NCBI GenBank assembly: GCA_045591175.1
Contig: JAZNSI010000010.1
Location: 59,545-123,544, forward strand
DNA from: UBA11524 sp045591175
GTDB taxonomy: Bacteria; Bacillota; Clostridia; Christensenellales; Aristaeellaceae
DNA: 64,000 nt
Direction: 5' to 3'
Positions 45,607-51,901 of this stretch are shown piece after piece (position 1 is the first letter of the stretch; the number at the start of each line of letters is the position of its first letter). The position numbers and the translations under genes are program-made. Under the pieces are notes generated by a model. That model did no database searches. It saw nothing but the letters and a program-made list of their open reading frames with translations, and was not told where the DNA came from.

Positions 45607-46302
45607 TTACTTTTTCAGGCGTTTGTCACTCTTCACAGCCAGCGCGGTGCCAATGGACTGCATCACCTGGGTGATCAGCACCAGGACGATCACCGCGGCA
45701 TACAGTACATAAGAATTGTAACGCTGACGGCCGTACATATCAGCGATTTTGCCCAGGCCGCCGCCGCCGACCACGCCGGACATGGCCGTGTAGCCCATGA
45801 TGGTAGTGATCGCCAGAGTGAAATTGCTGATCAGCGAAGGCACGCTCTCGGGCAGCATCACATGCAGGATGATCTGCATCGGCGTTGCGCCCATGGACTG
45901 CGCCGTTTCAATGATGTTTGGGTTGACCTCGCGCAGACTTCCCTCCACCAGGCGGGCAATAAAGGGGAAGGCCGCGATGACCAGCGGCACGATGGACGCC
46001 ACCGTACCCACGGAGGTTCCCACGATCATGCGGGTCAGCGGGATGACAGTGACCATCAGGATCACAAAGGGAACGGAACGCAGAAGGTTGATGCACACAT
46101 TGATGATCTTCATCAGCAGCGGCGGCAGCGGGCAGATGCCCTTCTCGTCGCCAACCACCAGAAGCACGCCCAGCGGCAGACCGATCACGATCGCAAACAG
46201 CGTAGCCAGGATGGTCGCATACAGCGTCTCCCACAGAGCGAAGGCAAGATCATTCTTGATGACGTCCAGTGCGTCCATCAGCTTTGTATTCACCGGATTC
46301 AT
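45607..46302 (-). CDS. metI: Methionine ABC transporter permease
   Basis: A 231-residue permease with about five membrane helices and the MetI coupling motif (EAA loop: QSMGATPMQIILHVMLPES). The family pattern LLRSVPFVILMVTVIPLTR and the ending QYNSY-like YGRQRYNSYVLYA are clear. It forms the membrane pore of the D/L-methionine importer with MetN and MetQ. Its start overlaps the metN stop (ATGA). It is the last gene of the met operon. Confidence 0.96.
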   Translation of the reverse strand: MNPVNTKLMDALDVIKNDLAFALWETLYATILATLFAIVIGLPLGVLLVVGDEKGICPLPPLLMKIINVCINLLRSVPFVILMVTVIPLTRMIVGTSVGTVASIVPLVIAAFPFIARLVEGSLREVNPNIIETAQSMGATPMQIILHVMLPESVPSLISNFTLAITTIMGYTAMSGVVGGGGLGKIADMYGRQRYNSYVLYAAVIVLVLITQVMQSIGTALAVKSDKRLKK

Positions 46303-47333
46303 GCCTCCACCTCCTTATTCTCCGGGTAATTGACTTCAACGGACACGGTGACGTCCGGGGTCTGGCGCAGGAACTTGACCGCCTTGGCCAGTTCATCCGG
46401 CCCACCGGGGATCTCCAGCAGGATGTAGCCATACGCCCTGTCGCCCACCGCGCGGGTGGATGCGCCCAGAATGCTGGCTGCCACGCCGGTTTCCAGCGCC
46501 ATCTTGGCAATCAGGGGCTCATTGGCAGCAATGGCGCCGTTGAAGATCAGGCGTACGCGCTGACCATGCTCATTGCCCAGGGCCACATTGGCGTCCGCCA
46601 TTTCCGGATAGACAAGGTTGCGCGTCGCTTCCTCCTTGGGATTGGCAAAGACGTCCGCCACTGCGCCTTCCTCCACCACCGCACCGTTCTCCAGGATGGC
46701 GACCCGGTTGCAGATTTCCTGCACAACGCTCATCTGGTGGGTAATCACGATCACCGTGATGCCCATCTTGGCGTTGATGTCCCGGATAAGCTCCAGGATG
46801 GAGTGGGTGGTCTTGGGATCCAGCGCGGAGGTCGCCTCATCGCACAGGAGCACCTCGGGATTGGTCGCCAGAGCACGGGCAATGGCCACACGCTGCTGCT
46901 GACCGCCGGAGAGCTGCGCAGGATAGGCGTTTGCCTTATCCGGCAGGCCAACGGTTTCCAGCATTTCCATCGCGCGCTGATAGGCCTGCTGGGTGGGCAT
47001 GCCCGCCAGCTTCAACGGCAGCATGACATTGCGCACACAGGTGCGCTGCATCAGCAGGTTGAACCCCTGGAAGATCATCGTCACCCGACGGCGCATCTGG
47101 CGCAGATCGTTTCCGTTCATTGCGCCCAGGTCCACGCCATCCATCAGTACAGCGCCTTCGGTGGGACGCTCCAGCATGTTGATGCAGCGCACCAGCGTGC
47201 TCTTGCCCGCGCCGGACATACCGATGATGCCGTAGATATCACCGTTGTTGATGGTCAGGTTCACATTCTTCAACGCGTCCACAGGGCCGTCCGTCGTGCG
47301 GAAGCTCTTGGAAAGGTTGCGTACTTCAATCAT
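46299..47333 (-). CDS. metN: Methionine ABC transporter ATP-binding protein
   Basis: A 344-residue ATPase with Walker A (GMSGAGKSTLVR), Q-loop (MIFQGFNLL), signature LSGGQQQRVAIARAL, Walker B (VLLCDEATSALDP) and an H-loop (VITHQM). A C-terminal NIL domain (about residues 260-344) is the site where intracellular methionine inhibits transport in known MetN proteins. I chose the ATG at 47333, which has a GGAGG site 8 bases upstream. A hairpin with a short T-tract separates it from metQ. Confidence 0.96.
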   Translation of the reverse strand: MIEVRNLSKSFRTTDGPVDALKNVNLTINNGDIYGIIGMSGAGKSTLVRCINMLERPTEGAVLMDGVDLGAMNGNDLRQMRRRVTMIFQGFNLLMQRTCVRNVMLPLKLAGMPTQQAYQRAMEMLETVGLPDKANAYPAQLSGGQQQRVAIARALATNPEVLLCDEATSALDPKTTHSILELIRDINAKMGITVIVITHQMSVVQEICNRVAILENGAVVEEGAVADVFANPKEEATRNLVYPEMADANVALGNEHGQRVRLIFNGAIAANEPLIAKMALETGVAASILGASTRAVGDRAYGYILLEIPGGPDELAKAVKFLRQTPDVTVSVEVNYPENKEVEA

Positions 47334-47356
47334 TGGCCATTCCTCCATCATACAGG

Positions 47357-47388
47357 GAAAACCGGCAGCCATTTTTCAGACTGCCGGT
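47357..47388 (-). terminator. Intercistronic hairpin between metQ and metN
   Basis: ACCGGCAG pairs with CTGCCGGT around a 12-base loop, followed by TTTCCC on the minus strand. It is probably a partial terminator giving more MetQ than MetN-MetI. Confidence 0.65.
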
Positions 47389-47402
47389 GCTTTTGCCGGG
47401 CT

Positions 47403-48269
47403 TTACTTGGTCTTCAGGGCATCCAGGGTGGTCTGCTGGCCGCCGTAGAGGCCCATGGGCTCCACGTGGATGGGAGCAACGATCACGATGTGAGTGTTGT
47501 TCTCGGCGTTAAAGTTCTCCTGGTAGGGGATGTGGGCGAAGTAGTTGGCGTACACCTCACCGGATTCAACCACCATGTTGGGCTGGATGTAATCGGAGAA
47601 CTCGATCACATTCAGGGTGATGCCCTTGGCAGCCAGGATCTCAGCGGCGATCTTGAGGATCTGCGCGTGGGGCGTGGGGGAAGCAGCCACGGTGATGGTG
47701 GTGCCGGCCAGCGCAGCGTAATCCACGGTGGGATCATAGCCGTCGGTGGGGTTGGCCACAACGGAGACGGCAGCGCCGCCGTAGGTACCGGTGATGAACT
47801 CAGCAACCTGCTTGCTGGTCAGGGCCGCCACCAGCGCCTTGGTTGCGTCGGCGTCCTGGTTGCCTTCCTTGACGCACAGGACATTGGCATAGGGAGAATC
47901 CGCGCTCTCGATCAGCAGGGAATCCTTCACGGGATTGAGGCCGAAGTCCAGCGCGAAGTTGTTGTTGATGACAGCATAGTCCACGTCGGCCTTGACATTG
48001 GGAACCATGGCAGCCTCCACCTCAACAAACTGGATGCCCAGGGGATTCTCAACAATGTCCTTGGCAGTAGCGGTGACGCCGGCATTGGGATCGAGCTTGA
48101 TGTAGCCATTGGCTTCCAGCAGCAGCAGGGCACGGCCCTCATTGGTGGGGTCGTTGGGCACAGCGATGGTGATGGACTTGGCGCCGTCCTTATTGAGCAG
48201 CAGCACAGCTGCAACAGCAGCAACGGCAACGACGAGCGCAACCAGGATGATGACAAGCTTCTTCTTCAT
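47403..48269 (-). CDS. metQ: Circularly permuted methionine-binding protein MetQ
   Basis: This 288-residue protein is the substrate-binding component of the methionine importer, but its halves are exchanged. After a membrane anchor (1-27) it has motifs normally in the C-terminal half: AVPNDPTNEGRALLLL (36-51), DIVENP, NPVKD and SPYANVLCVKEG (125-135), then VAEFITGTYGGAAV. A 20-residue linker (about 171-190) leads into the normal N-terminal half: ITVAASPTPHAQIL (192-204), EFSDYIQPN, ANYFAHIPYQ and HVEPMGLY, ending at LDALKTK where canonical MetQ has its hinge. No lipobox cysteine is present. It follows a methionine-rich leader and starts with an AAGGAGAG site. Confidence 0.95.
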   Translation of the reverse strand: MKKKLVIILVALVVAVAAVAAVLLLNKDGAKSITIAVPNDPTNEGRALLLLEANGYIKLDPNAGVTATAKDIVENPLGIQFVEVEAAMVPNVKADVDYAVINNNFALDFGLNPVKDSLLIESADSPYANVLCVKEGNQDADATKALVAALTSKQVAEFITGTYGGAAVSVVANPTDGYDPTVDYAALAGTTITVAASPTPHAQILKIAAEILAAKGITLNVIEFSDYIQPNMVVESGEVYANYFAHIPYQENFNAENNTHIVIVAPIHVEPMGLYGGQQTTLDALKTK

Positions 48270-48336
48270 GGTATTCTCTCCTTCAAATACTTTATCAGGA
48301 AACGTATATGCGCAGCAGCCCGGAAACAGGAATGGG

Positions 48337-48408
48337 TCACATTCGTCTGCTCTCCCGGTTGCAATGTGCCATCAGTCGGGCACGATCCGCGTGACGGATC
48401 ATCCGCAT
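48337..48408 (-). CDS. Possible second leader ORF before metQ
   Basis: A 23-codon frame (ATG at 48408) with AGGG about 8 bases upstream and a Met codon directly before its stop; 4 of its 23 codons are ATG. It lies between the leader terminator and metQ, in a region with three possible hairpins. The coding evidence is weak: it could be chance. Confidence 0.3.
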   Translation of the reverse strand: MRMIRHADRARLMAHCNRESRRM

Positions 48409-48435
48409 CACCACTTTCCCTGAATCATCGGAGTT

Positions 48436-48477
48436 AAACAAAAGAGGAAGCCTTCATCTCTCCGATGCAGCTTCCTC
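48436..48477 (-). terminator. Attenuator terminator in the metQ leader
   Basis: GAGGAAGC pairs with GCTTCCTC, with an inner CATC/GATG pair, followed by TTTTGTTT on the minus strand. It lies between the methionine-rich leader ORF and metQ, so it decides whether transcription enters metQNI. Confidence 0.88.
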
Positions 48478-48522
48478 ATTGTCCGCCGTGATACCGGAAA
48501 TCCTGTTGGAACCGGTCAGCGT

Positions 48523-48609
48523 TTATTTGAAAGCGCAGCGAAGCATGCTCATGCGGCACATGCGCATGGGCATCATCATGGACATCATGATCGCCTGCTG
48601 CTTCATCAT
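48523..48609 (-). CDS. Methionine-rich leader peptide (11 Met in 28 codons)
   Basis: A 28-codon ORF on the metQ leader transcript. It starts with ATGATG at 48609, has AGGAG 7 bases upstream, and stops with TAA at 48523. ATG occurs at codons 1, 2, 8, 9, 11, 12, 13, 15, 17, 20 and 22; the peptide starts MMKQQAIMMSMMM. A TTGACA promoter lies 45 bases upstream, and an intrinsic terminator begins 46 bases after the stop. The design is that of his/trp/leu-type attenuator peptides with methionine as the sensed amino acid. The function is inference; the ORF, promoter, terminator and downstream methionine transporter are read directly. Confidence 0.85.
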   Translation of the reverse strand: MMKQQAIMMSMMMPMRMCRMSMLRCAFK

Positions 48610-48654
48610 TGCGCTTCTCCTATCCTCGTTGATCCACCTGATGGTGATGCAAAG

Positions 48655-48684
48655 AGCATATCACACCTCCACAGCCATTGTCAA
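48655..48684 (-). promoter_or_regulatory. Sigma-A promoter for the met leader and metQNI
   Basis: Consensus TTGACA, an 18-base spacer and TATGCT on the minus strand. The predicted start gives a leader of about 380 bases before metQ. Confidence 0.75.
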
Positions 48685-48755
48685 CCCTTTTTGACAGCGC
48701 CCCCCGTATTTCCTTTGTATTTACCATGACGTATTTGTAAAATCTTCCGGAAGAC

Positions 48756-48784
48756 TTGCATTTCCTGCCGGGAAGGGATACAAT
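48756..48784 (+). promoter_or_regulatory. Sigma-A promoter for the L,D-transpeptidase gene
   Basis: TTGCAT, a 17-base spacer and TACAAT, about 40 bases before the ATG. It is divergent from the met leader promoter. Confidence 0.75.
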
Positions 48785-48824
48785 AATGATGTATGCTGAT
48801 TTTCCGAATGCATGAGGTGCATCC

Positions 48825-50639
48825 ATGAAATACAAAATGCTGCTGTTCCTTTCCCTGGCGCTGCTGCTCTTCTCCCCCGTGCTGGCAGAGGAGGGCGAGG
48901 CCATCCCCATCGACGACCCCCAGGAGCAGATCGTCATCGAAACGCCGCTGCTCACCTATGGCATGACCGGCGATGACGTGACGCGCCTGCAGCAGAAGCT
49001 CCAGCGCCTGGGGTACTACGACGGCGAGATCACAGGCTCCTACGGCGACCTGACCCGCGCGGCGGTGAAGGCCTTCCAGTCCGACTTCCTGCTCCTGCAG
49101 ACGGGCGAGGCGGACGCGGAGACCCAGGAGCTGATCTTCTCCGCCCAGTACCGTCCGCTGCGCCTGGGCTCCGTGGGCGAGGATGTGCGCCAGCTGCAGA
49201 TCCGCCTGACCACCCTGGGCTACTTCACCGGAAAGATCTCCGGTACCTACCTGCCCGCCACCCAGGAGGCCGTCAGCCTCTTCCAGCGCTGTGCAGGCGA
49301 GGAAGCCACCGGCAGCGCTGACGTTGATACCCTCACCCTCATCTACGCCGACGACGCGCTCCCCTATCAGGAGGGCGTCACCGCCCTGCCCGAGGCTACC
49401 CCTGCTCCCCCTGTCCCGGACGCAGAGATCAACATGGATGACGGCGTGATCTACCTCCCGCCCTCCCCCACGGTGGCCTATAAAAAGCAGCTCAAGTATG
49501 AGTCCAAGGGCGAAACGGTCAAGCAGGTGCAGCGCCGATTGACCGAGCTGGGCTACTACGAGGGCAATATCTCCGGCAATTTCCTTGGGCATACCCGCAA
49601 TGCCGTCAAGGCCTTCCAGCAGCAGAACGCCCTGAAGGTGGACGGCATCATCGGCGAGCAGACCTGGAACGTGCTCTTCAACGATCCTGACGTGCGCGGC
49701 GCTTATGACGCGCCCAAGCCTACCCCCGCACCCACACCCATCCCCTACCGCATCATCGTGGACGTGAAGAACCAGGTCACCACCGTGTACGGTCTGGACG
49801 ACCAGGGCGAGTACACCAAGGTTGTCCGGCAGATGCTGTGCTCCACCGGCACCAAGTCCGCGCCCTCCGACGTGGGCGACTGGGTGCTCTCCGGCCGCAC
49901 CGCCCGCTGGTGCACCTTCCCCGCATGGGGCGACTCGAAGGCTCAGTACTGGACGAAGATCAACTCCTCCATCGCCTTCCACAGCGTGATCTACAACACC
50001 GTCAACACCATGGATCTGTCTGTCAAGAGCTACAAGGCGCTGGGCACCCGCGCCAGCCACGGCTGCATCCGCCTGACAGTGGCGGACGCCAAGTGGATCT
50101 ACAACAACTGCGGCCAGGGCGTGGTGGTCACCATCACCGAGAAGCTCCCTGCGGATCCGGAGCTGCGTTATGCGCTGAAGCTCCCGAACCTGAACTACGA
50201 CACCATGCTTCCCTACAAGACCGCCGAACCCACCGCAGCCCCGGAGTACATCCCCGGAACGCTCCCCTTCCGGGACTTCAAAACCCTGAAGAAGAATTCC
50301 AAGGGCGAGGACGTCTACTGGCTGCAGTGCAAGCTGACCGAGCTGGGCTATTACAGCGGCCACATCGGCGGCGTGTACCTGGACGGCACGGTGAACGCGG
50401 TCAAGGCATTCCAGAAGGACAACGGCCTGACTGCAGACGGCGTTGCCGGTGAACGCACCCTGCGCGCCATCTACCGCGAGGAGCTGGCTACCCCGACTCC
50501 TATGCCGACGGCTACGCCCACGCCCACACCGTCGCCTACACCTACGCCGTCGCCTACGCCCTCCCCGATGCCTACCCCGGAACCTACCGAGGAGCCGGTG
50601 GTCGTCGCCCCGGAGGATCTGACTTTCGAAGAAGAATAA
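48825..50639 (+). CDS. L,D-transpeptidase with four peptidoglycan-binding domains
   Basis: A 604-residue exported enzyme with a signal peptide (1-21). Three peptidoglycan-binding type 1 domains come first (about 44-105, 112-175, 224-288), then the YkuD catalytic domain (308-440) with the signature ASHGCIRL (Cys414), then a fourth binding domain (about 487-550) and a Pro/Thr/Ser-rich tail of TPTP repeats. YkuD enzymes make 3-3 crosslinks in peptidoglycan. The fourth domain after the catalytic part is unusual. The GC-rich repeat tail could span the wall. It has its own promoter and terminator. Confidence 0.95.
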   Translation: MKYKMLLFLSLALLLFSPVLAEEGEAIPIDDPQEQIVIETPLLTYGMTGDDVTRLQQKLQRLGYYDGEITGSYGDLTRAAVKAFQSDFLLLQTGEADAETQELIFSAQYRPLRLGSVGEDVRQLQIRLTTLGYFTGKISGTYLPATQEAVSLFQRCAGEEATGSADVDTLTLIYADDALPYQEGVTALPEATPAPPVPDAEINMDDGVIYLPPSPTVAYKKQLKYESKGETVKQVQRRLTELGYYEGNISGNFLGHTRNAVKAFQQQNALKVDGIIGEQTWNVLFNDPDVRGAYDAPKPTPAPTPIPYRIIVDVKNQVTTVYGLDDQGEYTKVVRQMLCSTGTKSAPSDVGDWVLSGRTARWCTFPAWGDSKAQYWTKINSSIAFHSVIYNTVNTMDLSVKSYKALGTRASHGCIRLTVADAKWIYNNCGQGVVVTITEKLPADPELRYALKLPNLNYDTMLPYKTAEPTAAPEYIPGTLPFRDFKTLKKNSKGEDVYWLQCKLTELGYYSGHIGGVYLDGTVNAVKAFQKDNGLTADGVAGERTLRAIYREELATPTPMPTATPTPTPSPTPTPSPTPSPMPTPEPTEEPVVVAPEDLTFEEE

Positions 50640-50646
50640 CACAAAT

Positions 50647-50677
50647 GACGCAGAGGTTTCGCCCCTGCGTCTTTTCT
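50647..50677 (+). terminator. Intrinsic terminator after the L,D-transpeptidase gene
   Basis: GACGCAG pairs with CTGCGTC, with an inner GG/CC pair, followed by TTTTCTT. Confidence 0.88.
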
Positions 50678-50682
50678 TGTGC

Positions 50683-50919
50683 TTACTTTTTGATTTTACC
50701 CGCGAGCCACTTGATCAGCAGCACCGCGCCGGTCATCAGTGCCACCTTGATCAGCGTGACCGCAATACTAACAGCCGCCATCGGCAGCGCCTCCTCCGGG
50801 GACAGGCCATCAAAGCTGGCAGCCACATCCTTGCCCGCCCACACGAAAGCAATCGCCGCCACGCCCAGGACAAACGCTGCGATCCGCCAGGCGGGCTTTC
50901 TCTGCGATTTCTGCGTCAT
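50683..50919 (-). CDS. Small two-helix membrane protein of unknown function
   Basis: A 78-residue protein with two hydrophobic helices (WRIAAFVLGVAAIAFVWAG and VSIAVTLIKVALMTGAVLLI) and basic ends (N-terminal KSQRK, C-terminal GKIKK). I chose the second ATG (50919) because GGAGG is 7 bases upstream of it; the first ATG at 50925 abuts that site. It follows the XRE gene by two bases and forms the third gene of a small regulator-membrane module. I do not recognise the family. Confidence 0.7.
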   Translation of the reverse strand: MTQKSQRKPAWRIAAFVLGVAAIAFVWAGKDVAASFDGLSPEEALPMAAVSIAVTLIKVALMTGAVLLIKWLAGKIKK

Positions 50920-50921
50920 TT

Positions 50922-51119
50922 TCATTCCTCCGGCCAGAACAGCTCATCCAGCGTTTTGTCCAGGGCCTTGCAGATGGCCACGCACAGCTTCAGCGTCGGG
51001 TTGTAGGTGCCGGACTCGATCAGCCCGATGGTCTGCCGGGTCACGCCCAACTTTTCCGCCAGCTGCTCCTGGCTGAGATCCTTCTCGATACGCGCGATTT
51101 TCAGCCGCTTATTCTTCAT
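50922..51119 (-). CDS. Small XRE-family regulator (Cro/CI type)
   Basis: A 65-residue protein that is a single helix-turn-helix domain (KDLSQEQLAEKLGVTRQTIGLIESG, split here only in description at QEQLAEKLGVTRQTIG), ending in LDELFW. It has no sensor domain. This family, YozG/YvaO-like, often sits beside a small membrane protein, as here: its start overlaps the stop of the preceding membrane-protein gene. It may repress the promoter at 51808-51836 through the nearby repeats. Confidence 0.9.
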   Translation of the reverse strand: MKNKRLKIARIEKDLSQEQLAEKLGVTRQTIGLIESGTYNPTLKLCVAICKALDKTLDELFWPEE

Positions 51120-51774
51120 GCTCTGCCTCCCGAACTTCCTTGTCCGCCCGCTTCTCGCCCAGCTTCAGCATGGCAGTGAACATCAGGTAGAACAGGATCC
51201 CCCACATCGCGCCCATGCCGATGATCTTCACGATGCCCATAGGGTCAAAGGCGCCATCCTTGATGCACTCGGGGCCGCCCATCACGATACCGAAGAACAA
51301 CGCACCCAGGGCCGTAGAGCGGGCAAGCTTGGCCTTGCCGGTGGTTTCCGCCTTCTTGCCGCCCCACTGGAACAGGCCGCGCTTCACCGCCAGCACGGTG
51401 TACACCAGCGCCGGGATCGACCAAACGATGATCGACGGCGCGTACCAGGCGATATGCTCCTGATCCAGCATGACCAACAGGAACTCGCCGAAAACCAGCG
51501 TTTGCAGCATATACCCGAAGGCCTTGGCCAGGCAGGCCGTGCGGATCTCCCGGAGGATCTCATCCCCGGCGCGCCACACGCCCTTGACAGTCATCAGCAC
51601 CGCCGCAACGCCGAAGCCCACAGCCAGCGCCACTGCATCCAGCAGGCAATACGCTGCGCCGCCCAGGCATACCTTCACAATCAGCACGATCACCTGCAGC
51701 GCCAGCATCACAAACAGCAGCTTCGCCGCCAGGGCATTGCTGCGCTTTTCAATGCGTTCGTCCGTCTTCTTCAT
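51109..51774 (-). CDS. Multi-pass membrane protein partnered with an XRE regulator
   Basis: A 221-residue protein with about five or six membrane helices (for instance LLFVMLALQVIVLIVKVCLG and IIGMGAMWGILFYLMFTAML) and charged cytoplasmic ends. I chose the ATG at 51774, with a GGAGA site; the frame upstream crosses the promoter. Its stop overlaps the XRE start by 11 bases. The pair resembles membrane protein-regulator modules common in Clostridia whose function is poorly known. Confidence 0.75.
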   Translation of the reverse strand: MKKTDERIEKRSNALAAKLLFVMLALQVIVLIVKVCLGGAAYCLLDAVALAVGFGVAAVLMTVKGVWRAGDEILREIRTACLAKAFGYMLQTLVFGEFLLVMLDQEHIAWYAPSIIVWSIPALVYTVLAVKRGLFQWGGKKAETTGKAKLARSTALGALFFGIVMGGPECIKDGAFDPMGIVKIIGMGAMWGILFYLMFTAMLKLGEKRADKEVREAEHEE

Positions 51775-51807
51775 GGGAAATCTTCTCCTTTTCCTGTTGA
51801 CGGATAC

Positions 51808-51836
51808 AGTATAGCACGCCACTTTGCAAATTGCAA
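51808..51836 (-). promoter_or_regulatory. Promoter of the XRE-membrane module
   Basis: TTGCAA, a 17-base spacer and TATACT on the minus strand. Confidence 0.75.
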
Positions 51837-51849
51837 TATATATTTTGCA
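51832..51849. repeat. TGCAA inverted and direct repeats at the XRE-module promoter
   Basis: TGCAA and TTGCA are arranged as an inverted repeat with an 8-base AT-rich centre, overlapping the -35. A third TTGCAA copy lies at 51824-51829. It is a candidate operator for the XRE protein of the operon. Confidence 0.5.
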
Positions 51850-51901
51850 TTTTGTTTGAGAAAAAATGCGTGCCAGCAAATAAAGCTGACACGCACATGT
51901 T

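Noticed and set aside
47358..47388. metQ-metN hairpin as the end of the operon
   Set aside because: Only a short T-tract, and metN has no promoter of its own that I can see; a partial terminator setting expression ratios is more likely.
48270..48650. T-box riboswitch for the met operon
   Set aside because: No T-box motif (GGTGGTACCGCG-type) and no Stem I specifier architecture; the Met-rich ORF explains the leader better.
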